The notes: a model not told the origin generated them from the letters alone. Positions 7,699-16,413 are shown, counted from the stretch's first letter. The stretch is 64,000 nucleotides of DNA from Aerococcus viridans (GCF_002083135.2 NZ_NBTM02000001.1:372001-436000), one strand, 5' to 3'. A program made the numbers and translations.

Positions 7699-9042
7699 CT
7701 AGTGGATAGTAGATTGGCTGTCTGCCAATAGGTCTTCATAAGCATAAGCGAATTTCATGATATCGCCAGCACCCATAAAGATCATGACTGCATCATCATA
7801 GTCTAATAATGGTGATACATTTTCCAATGGTAATACTTGCACAGATTTTGTTACCTTGTTAGCTAGGTCAGAAACAGATACTTGCTTATTGTCCTTCTCA
7901 CGCGCAGAGGCAAAAATTTCGCATAAGAACACGTCATCTGACAAGTCCAAAGCACCCGCAAATTCGTCCATTAATGCAATGGTACGGCTGAAGGTATGTG
8001 GTTGGAAGACAGAAACAATCTTCTTGTTCGGGTATTTTTGCCGGGCAGCATTAATCGTCGCTTTAATTTCTGATGGATGGTGAGCATAGTCATCAATTAA
8101 AGTCATATCGCCAATTTTCTTCTCAGAGAAACGACGTTTAACCCCACCAAAAGTACGTAATTCTTCCGCAACACGGTCTGCTGGGAAGTTTTCGAGGTAG
8201 CAGAAACCAATGACAGATAAGGCATTCATCACATTATGTTCACCGAATGTTGGAATGTCAAAATGACCATAGAATTCACCCATTACATGCACATCAAAAT
8301 GAGACCCATCAGTAGCTAGATCAACATTTGAAGCCACAATATGGTTGTCACCACCTTCAAACCCGTAGTACCAAACATCTATGTCAGAATGGTCAGCAAA
8401 TTGACGTAAGTAAGCATCGCCACCGTATGCAATCACTTTTTTCTTCACTTGGTGGGCGAAAGTTGTATTCGCTGCAAATACTTGATCAATGTTTTCATAG
8501 TAGTCAGGGTGGTCAAAATCGATATTAGTAAAAATCGCGTAGTCTGGGTGGTAAGCTAAGAAATGTTTACGGTATTCGTCCGCTTCTAATACAAAGTATT
8601 CAGCGTCTTCTTGACCAGCACCAGTACCATCACCGATTAGGAAGTTTGTTGGATGTAAACCACGCATCACGTGTGCCATCAAACCAGTGGTAGAAGTTTT
8701 CCCGTGAGAACCAGTAATCGCTACACTAGTGTAGTCTTTGATTAATTCACCAAGGAAGAAATGGTAGCGCATCACGTCAAGACCTAATTCTTTCGCACGG
8801 ACAACTTCAGGATGGTCATCGCCAAAAGCGTTCCCGCAAATGATAAACATACCTTCTTGGATGTTGTCAGCGTTAAAAGGTAGTAATTCAATACCTGCTT
8901 TCTCTAAACCATGTTGGGTAAAGAAGTAAGTTTCTTGGTCTGAACCTTGAACCTTGTAGCCCATGTTATGCAAGATTAGGGCTAAGGCACTCATACCTGA
9001 CCCTTTGATCCCTGTGAAGTGATACGTTAATTCTTTATTCAT
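7699..9042 (-). CDS. murC: UDP-N-acetylmuramate-L-alanine ligase
   Basis: The cytoplasmic Mur ligase that adds the first L-alanine to UDP-MurNAc. The N-terminal UDP-binding motif GIKGSGMSALA, the ATP loop TGSHGKTST (about residues 110-118) and the Mur-ligase C-domain (IDDYAHHP, VFQPHTFSR) are all visible. I choose ATG 9042 (447 residues) because alignment with other MurC proteins starts there (MNKELTYHFTGIKG). The upstream in-frame ATG at 9060 only adds MEILTS and overlaps the likely ribosome site GGAGA. The start overlaps the end of the upstream gene by eight bases, suggesting translational coupling. A terminator follows. Confidence 0.94.
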   Translation of the reverse strand: MNKELTYHFTGIKGSGMSALALILHNMGYKVQGSDQETYFFTQHGLEKAGIELLPFNADNIQEGMFIICGNAFGDDHPEVVRAKELGLDVMRYHFFLGELIKDYTSVAITGSHGKTSTTGLMAHVMRGLHPTNFLIGDGTGAGQEDAEYFVLEADEYRKHFLAYHPDYAIFTNIDFDHPDYYENIDQVFAANTTFAHQVKKKVIAYGGDAYLRQFADHSDIDVWYYGFEGGDNHIVASNVDLATDGSHFDVHVMGEFYGHFDIPTFGEHNVMNALSVIGFCYLENFPADRVAEELRTFGGVKRRFSEKKIGDMTLIDDYAHHPSEIKATINAARQKYPNKKIVSVFQPHTFSRTIALMDEFAGALDLSDDVFLCEIFASAREKDNKQVSVSDLANKVTKSVQVLPLENVSPLLDYDDAVMIFMGAGDIMKFAYAYEDLLADSQSTIH

Positions 9043-9904
9043 GCTCGTTAAAATCTCCATTTCCTCGATTAGATTGCGCTTGTTTATTTTTTAAATATGG
9101 GGTCAATGATGGCTTTTCCTGTCCTGGAAAATAGGAATAATGCCCCGACTTAGCTTGTTTTCCTGGCTGGTTAAAACTTACTCCTGGTTCATCTGCCATA
9201 ATACTCTGCAGTCCACGGTTTAAATGCCCTCGTTTAGGGACAGTGGCCCTTGCAGGCATGTTTTCAGAAACCGGTGTTGCTTGCCGTTTTTCTGGGAATC
9301 CTTTAGGTTCAGAAACCGCCTCTTCAAAATGGAAATGGCTGCGTTTGGATGACCGAGCAGCCTTGGCATCTTGACGGTTACTGGTCCAATTTGTTGGCAA
9401 ATCATTCGGTTGAAAAGGTCTGCGGAATTGGTAATCTTGATATTCCCGCAACTCTTGACGTAAACGGTCCAGTTTTTGCTGGCGCTTGTCGTCCACATTG
9501 GTCGCTTTAAAGACCTCATGCACCCCTGAATCTTCGACTGGTCTTGTGTCCCGGTCTTCATTATTGGCATTGGCATAGTTAAAATGCCCATATGAGGGTT
9601 GGTAGCGGTGACTAGGGTCTTTTTCGGCTAGATAATACTCCATCTTCTGATGGTCGTCTCCTTGACCCTCTCTTTGCTGGGTCTTTTTAGGCGGAATTTG
9701 CCGTCCTGAAGATTGGTCCTCCCCTTGGTTATACCAGTTCATGTAATTGGGGAAAGTAATTGGATTGTCATTTTTTTCGTGCAACAAAGAATCATTCTCC
9801 TTATGATAAAATGGGACAAATTGTTCAAGCTGATTTGACGTTCTCTCTTCAAATCGCTGCCACCTACCCTTAGAATGTCTCAGTTTGTCATGCTCTCGAC
9901 TCAA
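9035..9904 (-). CDS. Hydrophilic protein at the sftA position, resembling only a translocase N-terminal linker
   Basis: A 289-residue, highly charged and Gln/Asn/Pro-rich protein without membrane segments or an ATPase motif. It sits exactly between ytpR and murC, where Bacillus and many lactic acid bacteria carry the FtsK/SpoIIIE-type DNA translocase SftA (YtpS). A short segment near residue 160 (RRPFQPNDLP) recalls the PF.PT.vPSPIYGF region of SftA N-terminal linkers. The gamma/ATPase motor is completely absent, and the frame ends cleanly into murC. It uses a TTG start at 9904 behind a GGGGGTGA ribosome site. Either it is a vestige of sftA or a separate small protein; the homology is an inference from position and one motif. 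Confidence 0.6.
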   Translation of the reverse strand: MSREHDKLRHSKGRWQRFEERTSNQLEQFVPFYHKENDSLLHEKNDNPITFPNYMNWYNQGEDQSSGRQIPPKKTQQREGQGDDHQKMEYYLAEKDPSHRYQPSYGHFNYANANNEDRDTRPVEDSGVHEVFKATNVDDKRQQKLDRLRQELREYQDYQFRRPFQPNDLPTNWTSNRQDAKAARSSKRSHFHFEEAVSEPKGFPEKRQATPVSENMPARATVPKRGHLNRGLQSIMADEPGVSFNQPGKQAKSGHYSYFPGQEKPSLTPYLKNKQAQSNRGNGDFNEHE

Positions 9905-9962
9905 CTACTCACCCCCAACACATTACATGTACATTTTGCCTAATCAGACCATATAATATCTG

Positions 9963-10598
9963 CTAAGCTTCAACGAAATGTTCACTATTAATTTTATCAA
10001 ATGATGTCCCAACTGGCACGTCATTTTTGATTTCAAGGATACCTTTTCGTACATGTTCAGGGTCGACACCTAATTCATATGCAGAAGTTAACATACCGTA
10101 GCTTGAAACACCACGCAGTTCACCTTCCCAAATCACTTGACCATTTGGCATTACAGCACCTGGTAAAGCCGCCACTACAAACATCCCTTCGCGGACATTT
10201 GGCGCACCACAAACGATTTGAACAACCTCTTCTGAACCAATTTTGGTTTGCGTAATATGCAAGTGGTCAGAACCTTCTAAATCCTTCACTTCTAAAACTT
10301 CAGCCACAACTAAACGCGGATTATCATTGAAAGGAATAGTATCAAAATCTTGTTCATATAAGGATTGGTTGATTAAGTCTAACTGTGTTTGACTTAAATG
10401 AACACGTCCCTTTCCTTCGATTTGAATCATCTTAGAAATATTTTGGATGTTGTAACCCATTGTTTCTTTCGTTTCATTATTGAAAATACGCGTCACATCT
10501 CCAACTGTTGAAGTCGCAATACGATCTCTCGTTAATGTCCCTTTGGAAAACATGATAACGTCACCGACGCCATCTCGATTATATATACTAATCCACAT
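9963..10598 (-). CDS. ytpR: YtpR-family tRNA-binding-domain protein
   Basis: A 211-residue protein of the YtpR family. The N-terminal DUF4479 part begins MWISIYNRDGVGDV. It is followed from about residue 95 by an EMAP/Arc1p-like OB-fold tRNA-binding domain (VVAEVLEVKDLEGSDHLHI, VCGAPNVREG, GVSSYGML). The same domain is found at the N-terminus of PheT; YtpR itself has no settled function. I place the start at ATG 10598 because family members begin there; an ATG seven codons upstream falls in the leader and overlaps the GGGGA ribosome site. It is first in an apparent ytpR-(sftA-site)-murC operon with its own promoter. Confidence 0.88.
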   Translation of the reverse strand: MWISIYNRDGVGDVIMFSKGTLTRDRIATSTVGDVTRIFNNETKETMGYNIQNISKMIQIEGKGRVHLSQTQLDLINQSLYEQDFDTIPFNDNPRLVVAEVLEVKDLEGSDHLHITQTKIGSEEVVQIVCGAPNVREGMFVVAALPGAVMPNGQVIWEGELRGVSSYGMLTSAYELGVDPEHVRKGILEIKNDVPVGTSFDKINSEHFVEA

Positions 10599-10667
10599 AC
10601 TCGTTAAAATCCCCTTCATGTTTCTTTTTTAAAATAAATTTAAGTAAAACTTACGACATAAACCAAT

Positions 10668-10693
10668 AAAAAAGCCTAGTCATCAACTAGACC
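10668..10693 (-). terminator. Terminator-like hairpin in the ytpR leader
   Basis: On the minus strand, GTCTAGT (10692-10686) can pair with ACTAGGC (10680-10674) around a 5-base loop and is followed at once by six Ts (10673-10668). It lies about 35-55 bases downstream of the predicted start of transcription and about 70 bases before the ytpR start. It is therefore a candidate attenuator rather than the end of a gene. Confidence 0.55.
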
Positions 10694-10729
10694 GGTAATG
10701 TCCTATTAAAACGTATAATATTCTACTCG

Positions 10730-10758
10730 ATTATATACTCATAGTCATAAAAGTGCAA
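10730..10758 (-). promoter_or_regulatory. Sigma-A type promoter of ytpR
   Basis: Minus strand: -35 TTGCAC (10758-10753), 17-bp spacer, perfect -10 TATAAT (10735-10730). It points at ytpR and is the only good promoter in the spacer on this strand. Confidence 0.75.
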
Positions 10759-10995
10759 ATAATAATAGACTGTGAAAATTACTCATCTTCCCCGACATCC
10801 AAGCTTCCCCGCCATGTCATAAATGGTTCCGCCATCATTTGAAATCACTTCACAAAATCAAATCCACAATAATGGCAAAACAATCGGAAATAGGTAAAAC
10901 TATATTTTGCTAGCCATGATTGTTATAATATGTTCATAATCACATATCGAAATAGATTCACTTATTCAACCTTAAGACAATAAAGGAGCGATTAT

Positions 10996-11346
10996 ATGTC
11001 TAATCAATACAATCAACAACCAACAAAACGTGACGACGTCCTACTAGCAGGTTTCCTATTTGGATGCGGACTAGTTATCGGTGGCGTTGTGGGCGCATTA
11101 GTAGCCGACCATTCTAAAAAAGTAGACGGCAATGACGTCCTACAAAAAGCCAAAGCCCTATTCACCGACCCAGGTACCATCGAAGGTTCTTGGATTGAAT
11201 TACAACCCATTGAAGCAGAACGTTTTGGACAAAAACAAGAAGTCTTCTACGGCGGAATCTCTCGTACAGAAGATAACGAATTAGTTCAATACGAATTTAT
11301 GGCAGACCCAAGTACCGGGAACTTCCTAGATTTTTATAAGCTGTAA
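10996..11346 (+). CDS. Small membrane-anchored protein, YtxH-like N-terminus
   Basis: A 116-residue protein with a polar N-terminus, one glycine-rich hydrophobic segment (about 17-38, LLAGFLFGCGLVIGGVVGAL) and a soluble C-terminal part of about 75 residues. The glycine-rich helix resembles the YtxH/gas-vesicle-protein-like anchors of Bacillota. I recognise no catalytic motif. It is monocistronic and divergent from ytpR, with a GGAG-type ribosome site, an extended -10 (TGTTATAAT at about 10921-10929) and a strong terminator shared with trmB. Function is unknown. Confidence 0.7.
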   Translation: MSNQYNQQPTKRDDVLLAGFLFGCGLVIGGVVGALVADHSKKVDGNDVLQKAKALFTDPGTIEGSWIELQPIEAERFGQKQEVFYGGISRTEDNELVQYEFMADPSTGNFLDFYKL

Positions 11347-11353
11347 GAATAAT

Positions 11354-11394
11354 TGAGGGACTATGGCTATTGAAGTCACAGTCCCTCATTTTTT
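11354..11394. terminator. Bidirectional terminator between the YtxH-like gene and trmB
   Basis: TGAGGGACT (11354-11362) pairs with AGTCCCTCA (11380-11388), with further pairing inside. T runs follow on the plus strand. It lies between converging genes. Confidence 0.85.
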
Positions 11395-12036
11395 CTAATT
11401 AAATTTAGCCAACATATAGTTAATTCTAAAGCCACGGGCTGAGAATTTTTCTTCGTACTCTGTTTGCACATTGCCTTCAATATCTGACTCATGCAAGTTC
11501 AATGAAATTTCTAAGAAATCCATACCATACTGTGACATTGAAGTCAGTGAATATTCAAATAACCCTTGGTTATCCGTTTTGAATTGTAGGAGGCCATCTG
11601 TCTGCAAGACATGTTTATATTGGTCCAAGAAGGTTTTGAAAGTCAAACGACGTTTCGCATGACGCGCTTTTGGCCATGGATCAGAGAAGTTTAAGAATAA
11701 CTTGGCCACTTCACCCTCTTCAAAATATGAGGATAGTTCAAGAGCATTCCCTAAAATGAAGCGTAAATTAGGTAACAATTCACCTTCCAAAGCTTTCTCC
11801 ATCGCCATCACTAATACTGAATCCTGTAATTCAAGACCAATAAAGTTCACGTCTGGATTACGGCGGGCCATCTCAATAATGAATTGTCCCTTACCAGTTC
11901 CCACTTCTAAATGAACAGGATGGTCGTTTTTAAATTCAGCTTGCCATTTCCCCTGCATTGTTTCCGGTTCTAAAATGATATATTCTCTATGTTCTGCCAT
12001 GGCGTCCTTTGCCCACGGTTTATTTCTTACACGCAT
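11395..12036 (-). CDS. trmB: tRNA (guanine-46-N7)-methyltransferase
   Basis: A 213-residue SAM-dependent enzyme that methylates G46 in the variable loop of tRNAs. The SAM-binding motif HLEVGTGKGQFI (about residue 39) and the TrmB hallmark NFSDPWPKARHAKRR (about 118-132) are intact. Start MRVRNKPWAKD is the usual family start. It lies downstream of ccrZ on the same strand with a 300-base spacer that contains a terminator-like hairpin and a repeat. The ancestral ccrZ-trmB pair is known in streptococci and Bacillus (ytmP-ytmQ). Confidence 0.94.
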   Translation of the reverse strand: MRVRNKPWAKDAMAEHREYIILEPETMQGKWQAEFKNDHPVHLEVGTGKGQFIIEMARRNPDVNFIGLELQDSVLVMAMEKALEGELLPNLRFILGNALELSSYFEEGEVAKLFLNFSDPWPKARHAKRRLTFKTFLDQYKHVLQTDGLLQFKTDNQGLFEYSLTSMSQYGMDFLEISLNLHESDIEGNVQTEYEEKFSARGFRINYMLAKFN

Positions 12037-12082
12037 AATGTCCTCCTAATGATTTGTTTTATAAATAATTTCGTTCCAAGAA

Positions 12083-12123
12083 AAAAGAGACGTGACATGA
12101 AGTTCACATCCCCCTTTTTTTAA
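12083..12123 (-). terminator. Probable terminator between ccrZ and trmB
   Basis: On the minus strand GATGTGA can pair with TCACGTC (one G-U) around a short loop, followed by a TCTTTTTT run. It lies downstream of ccrZ and the repeat and before trmB. The stem is short, so this is moderate. Confidence 0.5.
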
Positions 12124-12150
12124 CCAACACCGGTCATAATATCAGGCTTC

Positions 12151-12231
12151 AAAAGTCAAACTCTTCCGACACTCCCAAAATACACCAATCACTTGCAGTA
12201 ATTGTTCGGCTTTTTAAGGTGTAAGAGCCGG
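12151..12231 (-). repeat. Dispersed intergenic repeat, element B (copy 2)
   Basis: The reverse complement aligns with 2695-2773 over about 80 bases (shared CTTACACCTTA, CCGAACAATTACTG, GGAAG.GTTTG.CTTTT). The element fills the middle of the 12037-12345 spacer; the rest of that spacer (12232-12345) shows no gene. Confidence 0.7.
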
Positions 12232-12345
12232 CGCCAAGAAAGGAAACTTTACCAATCTAATCTGAAAAGCAGTCCTTTCTGGAGGCTCGAACCCGATTTT
12301 GGTCCAGCTTATAGGAGAGTCTTAACGACTTTTGTCACACCTTCC

Positions 12346-13164
12346 TTACATTTCCCCTACCTGTTGTAAGTAACGGTTGTTATAAATATGTTTTAATTTT
12401 AAGATTTTATGGTTCATAGCAATCATCCGATTTTCTCTGAAGTCTTTTTTGATCATATTCAAGAGATTCAACATCGAATACCATTCAATACGTTGATAAA
12501 TATCGTATGTAATGCGCAAGCCATATAAATCAAACCAGGCATCCCAATTTTTAAAATCAACATATTGGACTAACAATTGGCTGATATCTAGAATAGGATC
12601 AGCGATTTTCACCATTTCCCAGTCCACTAGATATAACTGATTGTCCTCAGCTCGGATAAAGTTTCGGCGGTTTAAATCCCCGTGACACACTGTTTTGCGG
12701 ACCCCTTCAACCAAATGACGAGTGCCCCATAGACAAGCGGTCACATCGGCTAACAAGTGATGGTGACGCAATTCTTTTGCCAAATCACTTTCATAATCCT
12801 GTAAAAAGCGGTCTGGTTCGTAAACCTCGCCGTCAATTTTAACCAGCATATTATATAAATTATCCGAATGGTGGTAGCGGTACATCAATTTAACCACGGG
12901 CAATTGGGCCACTTCAAAATGCGATAAGACATTACCAGACACCCAATCTTGGGCCGTCATAATGTCCCCGCTAGACTCACGCTTAGTCCATTTCAACTTG
13001 GGCGCAAAGCCTTCCATCGATAGGATGGTTAACAAGGGTGAAGAATTACGTTTTAAAAATACACGTTCATCGTTAGCGTCATTATAGCCAACATAGGCTT
13101 GACCAGTATCCCCTCCAATGGGTTCGAGAATCCACTCGCGATCAAATTTGTATTCCAAAACCAT
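12346..13164 (-). CDS. ccrZ: CcrZ/YtmP-type phosphotransferase (cell-cycle regulator)
   Basis: A choline/aminoglycoside-kinase-fold protein. The catalytic loop HGDLNRRNF is near residues 161-169 and the metal-binding DW is at 181-182 (VDWEM). Its position beside trmB, with length about 270 and N-terminal pattern (EPIGG.TGQAYVG), matches CcrZ of Streptococcus pneumoniae and YtmP of Bacillus. CcrZ coordinates DnaA-driven replication initiation with division. The kinase substrate in this organism is unknown. The start is uncertain: ATG 13164 directly abuts AGGAGG, whereas a TTG two codons later (13158) has ideal 7-base spacing, so translation may begin there. Confidence 0.82.
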   Translation of the reverse strand: MVLEYKFDREWILEPIGGDTGQAYVGYNDANDERVFLKRNSSPLLTILSMEGFAPKLKWTKRESSGDIMTAQDWVSGNVLSHFEVAQLPVVKLMYRYHHSDNLYNMLVKIDGEVYEPDRFLQDYESDLAKELRHHHLLADVTACLWGTRHLVEGVRKTVCHGDLNRRNFIRAEDNQLYLVDWEMVKIADPILDISQLLVQYVDFKNWDAWFDLYGLRITYDIYQRIEWYSMLNLLNMIKKDFRENRMIAMNHKILKLKHIYNNRYLQQVGEM

Positions 13165-13210
13165 TCCTCCTCTCTTTTGCCCAAGTTGTGTCAACTTACT
13201 GTATAAACGA

Positions 13211-13255
13211 AAAAAGTGAGCAGCGACTCCCTCTTGAGATGCTTACTCCTTTTTT
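13211..13255. terminator. Terminator after ecsB
   Basis: AAAAAGTGAGCA pairs with TGCTTACTCCTTTTT (one mismatch) around a long loop with a secondary stem. It lies downstream of ecsB on the minus strand, with a T run on that side. Confidence 0.75.
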
Positions 13256-13290
13256 CTTGAGTACTAGTTATTTTAGTTGGAAAACAAGAC

Positions 13291-14556
13291 TTAGTCAACA
13301 AACTTAGTGTATTCTAACCTTTTTTCTTTCTTGCGGATAAAACGCGGTAAATAGAGGTAAAGGAAGAATAAGCCTAGTATAATAGTAGAAAGTAATACTG
13401 CACCGGCAAAAATCCAATCGTGGGTAATCAAACTCGTTACGGTAAATAATACAATTTGCGTACAAATTGGTTGACCCATCATCTGTTTAAAGCCAGCCAC
13501 CTGTAAATTCTGATCCATTGGGTAAACCTGTAATAAGACATGTTGGTTCATTTTCTTAGCCATTGGTAAAATTTGGAAATGGCTGAAGTATTGAATCAAT
13601 AAAATCACCACTAAGTTCAACCAGTGACTATTGGTTACAAAGACCAAATACAGGATCCCAACTAAAGTCATCCGGCCCCAAAGTGGGAAATAATCACTCG
13701 CCCGCCAAAAGGTCCGACTGTATAAGTAAGCGTAAGGATTATCCCCGCGGTTGATCCCTTTAATATAGCCGTCCAAATACTTGCGTCGTTTACTTGAAAC
13801 GGCATCTTGTGGCATATTCACAAACAAGGCCAGCCCGCGTTTTATTTGTTGCTGACGGTCTTGTTCCACTGCGACAATCTTATCCCAGTGCCAACCCTTT
13901 TTCCCATCTGAAAAAGGACGAATCCCGGTAAAATGAATGGCGATTAAATACAGTAGCGCAACACCTAAACAGAGATATGGTGTCACAAAAGAAGCCAATA
14001 ATAGCGTGATAAAAACCGCTAGATACAAGATTGCCTTGTGAATTTTAATTACTCGGTCGCTGGTATAACGCCAGCTTTCTAAAATAATATTTAAATGGGC
14101 GGTTTTAAAGCAAATCAAAATTACGGCCAAGACAATCAACTCAAATATCGAATAGCCCACCATAGCCATCAGCAGTGGATAAGAAGCAGCAATCATCAGG
14201 ATAATCACAGCACTAGGCAGTAGTAAGGAGTGGTTCAAGGCTGACCGAAACCAGTCTGTGAATTTCGACTCCATAGGTAAGAGAAAGACCAAGTCTGCTG
14301 CCACAATATGTGAAGCCACACCGGTAATAAATACCCCAACCGTCATCAGAACCGACCAAATCAAGTGGACCCAAACCCCGACCAACCCCTGCGACAAACC
14401 TGACAGCCAATTGGCATACTGGTAAGCCAATGCGCCAAATAGGAAGAAGAGGACGATTACGGCATGGTCATTAAAAATATATTTAGCATTCTTAAGAAAT
14501 AAATCTTGCCCTTCTTGCCGACGTTTCTGGTAAGTATCAAGCAGACGCATGGTCAT
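13291..14556 (-). CDS. ecsB: ABC transporter permease EcsB
   Basis: A 421-residue integral membrane protein with about eight to ten hydrophobic segments spread over the whole length and a basic tail. It directly follows and overlaps ecsA by 20 bases, so the two are co-translated. EcsAB is a known ABC transporter that affects protein secretion, intramembrane proteolysis by RasP and competence in Bacillus; its substrate is debated. The divergent hit gene upstream is the same arrangement as in Bacillus. The ecsC gene of Bacillus is not present here. A terminator follows. Confidence 0.88.
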   Translation of the reverse strand: MTMRLLDTYQKRRQEGQDLFLKNAKYIFNDHAVIVLFFLFGALAYQYANWLSGLSQGLVGVWVHLIWSVLMTVGVFITGVASHIVAADLVFLLPMESKFTDWFRSALNHSLLLPSAVIILMIAASYPLLMAMVGYSIFELIVLAVILICFKTAHLNIILESWRYTSDRVIKIHKAILYLAVFITLLLASFVTPYLCLGVALLYLIAIHFTGIRPFSDGKKGWHWDKIVAVEQDRQQQIKRGLALFVNMPQDAVSSKRRKYLDGYIKGINRGDNPYAYLYSRTFWRASDYFPLWGRMTLVGILYLVFVTNSHWLNLVVILLIQYFSHFQILPMAKKMNQHVLLQVYPMDQNLQVAGFKQMMGQPICTQIVLFTVTSLITHDWIFAGAVLLSTIILGLFFLYLYLPRFIRKKEKRLEYTKFVD

Positions 14557-15292
14557 TTGCCCCCTTCGCTAGACGTAGATATAGGTCATCTAAAGTAGCT
14601 CCTGGCATTTGATATTGCGCTCGGATTTCATCTAAAGTACCTGCCGCCACTAACTCACCGTCCGCCAAGAATAAGAATCGGTCACAATACTGTTCAGCTG
14701 TCGCCAAGACATGAGTAGTCATCAATACCGACGCACCCGCATCACGTTTGGCTTTCAAAGTATCGATAAAATCATGGATAGCCAGTGGATCTAAACCAAG
14801 AAACGGCTCATCCACCACATATAACGACGTCTCCACTAGGAAGGCACAAACAATCATCACCTTTTGCTTCATCCCTTTTGAAAAATGAATTGGCAGCCAA
14901 TCTAACCGTTTATCTAAACGAAAAGTTTCTAGTAAAGGTTGGGCATTTCCTAGTGCCTCTTCCTTCCCTAAACCGTAAGCCATCCCCGTTAATTCAATAT
15001 GTTCTCGTAACGTTAAGGCTTCATATAGTACGGGCATTTCCGGAATATAAGTGAAGGATTGACGGTATGCATTGGCGTCATCAGTTAATTGATGACCGTC
15101 AATGGCAATCTCCCCCTTCATCGCTCGCATCAGGCCGATAATATGTTTAATGGTAGTCGATTTACCCGCACCATTTAACCCAATCAGGCCAACAATTTCA
15201 CCTGATGCAATTTCAAAATTAATATCTTTTAATACAGGTTGACTAGAATAGCCCCCGGTAAGTCCTTTAACTGTTAATGTCATTTTGTTCAT
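14537..15292 (-). CDS. ecsA: ABC transporter ATP-binding protein EcsA
   Basis: A 251-residue ATPase. Walker A GLNGAGKST is at about 38-46, the Q-loop region is at YIPEMP, the signature is altered to FSKGMKQK, and Walker B is VVDEPFLGLD. The non-canonical FSKGM signature is typical of EcsA-type ATPases. It energises EcsB at the inner face of the membrane. It lies divergent to hit with a spacer of about 200 bases. Start MNKMTLTVKGL is preceded by AAGGATG-like ribosome sequence. Confidence 0.9.
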   Translation of the reverse strand: MNKMTLTVKGLTGGYSSQPVLKDINFEIASGEIVGLIGLNGAGKSTTIKHIIGLMRAMKGEIAIDGHQLTDDANAYRQSFTYIPEMPVLYEALTLREHIELTGMAYGLGKEEALGNAQPLLETFRLDKRLDWLPIHFSKGMKQKVMIVCAFLVETSLYVVDEPFLGLDPLAIHDFIDTLKAKRDAGASVLMTTHVLATAEQYCDRFLFLADGELVAAGTLDEIRAQYQMPGATLDDLYLRLAKGANDHASA

Positions 15293-15498
15293 CCTTTTAT
15301 TGATCTAGATTTAATCTAGCATTTAAGTTTAATGGTAAAGAAATCATTTCCAATCTAGCATAGCACTGAAATTGTTCCCTTCCTATCATTTATGTTAAAA
15401 TTAATACAATTATAGCCTTTAATTTAACATTATTTTCAAGTAAATGCGATGAATTAACACGGCCAAAGTTAACCCAATATTGAAAGCGAGGACTATTC

Positions 15499-15933
15499 AT
15501 GGATAATTGTATCTTCTGTAAAATTGCAAACGGTGAAATCCCCACGAACAAAGTCTACGAAGACGAAGTGGTGATAGCCTTCCTAGATATGAGCCAAGTC
15601 ACAAAAGGCCATACCTTACTAGTACCTAAAAAACACATTCAAGACATTTTCGGCTACTCATCAAACGACGCCGGCGCAGTCTTCAAGCGCATCCCATTAG
15701 TTGCCAACGCATTAAAAGATGCCTTCCCAGATATGCACGGTTTAAATATTTTAAACAACAACGGTGAGATGGCCTACCAATCTGTTTTCCATTCACACGT
15801 CCACTTAATCCCTAGATACAACGGGGAAAGTGACGGCTTTGGTTTAAAATGGGAACCAGCCCAAGAAGGCACATACTCTGATGAAGACTTGAAGAACATT
15901 ACCAACACAATCAACCAACGAATCGAGGGATAA
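15499..15933 (+). CDS. hit: HIT-family nucleotide hydrolase/transferase
   Basis: A 144-residue histidine-triad protein with the catalytic HSHVHLI at residues 98-104 (H98, H100, H102) and the N-terminal CIFCKIANGEIP zinc/fold segment. The family hydrolyses nucleoside phosphoramidates or dinucleoside polyphosphates in the cytoplasm. It is divergent from ecsAB, as in Bacillus, and is followed after one base by the YtxH-like gene, so they form an operon. Upstream, TTGTTC with an 18-bp spacer and extended -10 TGTTAAAAT (about 15374-15403) is a plausible promoter. Confidence 0.93.
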   Translation: MDNCIFCKIANGEIPTNKVYEDEVVIAFLDMSQVTKGHTLLVPKKHIQDIFGYSSNDAGAVFKRIPLVANALKDAFPDMHGLNILNNNGEMAYQSVFHSHVHLIPRYNGESDGFGLKWEPAQEGTYSDEDLKNITNTINQRIEG

Positions 15934-15934
15934 T

Positions 15935-16297
15935 ATGAAAAAATTTATTACTGGTATTCTATTTGGTGCCATTGCTGGTGCAGGCTACGCCCTATTAAAA
16001 ACACCACACTCAGGTACTGAAAATAGAGAACGTTTGAAAAACTATTTAGACGATGTCACTTTTGCAGCCAATGATCTAACTGGCTCAATCGCTCAAGCAC
16101 AAAATGCAGTTACAGATTTAGCTCAACAAGGCTTATCTTCTGCAAAAGTTGCCCGCGACGAAATCACACTAGCAATTAATGATTTCAACCAATCAGCAGT
16201 CCCACAAATTTCAGAAATTCAAAAACAAGTGGCAAAACTACAAAATGACTTATCAGCAGCGGATATCCATGCTAACGAGAAAAACACTGATTTTTAA
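15935..16297 (+). CDS. YtxH-domain protein (YhaH-like)
   Basis: A 120-residue protein. It has a short basic start, one glycine/alanine-rich hydrophobic segment (about 5-22) and a long amphipathic, probably coiled-coil remainder. This is the YtxH layout, matching YhaH near hit in Bacillus. It begins one base after the hit stop codon and is probably translationally coupled to it. No enzyme motif is visible; a membrane-anchored structural or stress role is only inferred. Confidence 0.75.
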   Translation: MKKFITGILFGAIAGAGYALLKTPHSGTENRERLKNYLDDVTFAANDLTGSIAQAQNAVTDLAQQGLSSAKVARDEITLAINDFNQSAVPQISEIQKQVAKLQNDLSAADIHANEKNTDF

Positions 16298-16413
16298 TGA
16301 TGTTTTAAATATGAAGATTTCTTGATTAATCTTCTGAATCATTGTGTATAGCATTTTTGGTATGCTATATTAAGACTTGTATTATGAAGATTTGACAGGA
16401 GTGAATCGAGAAA

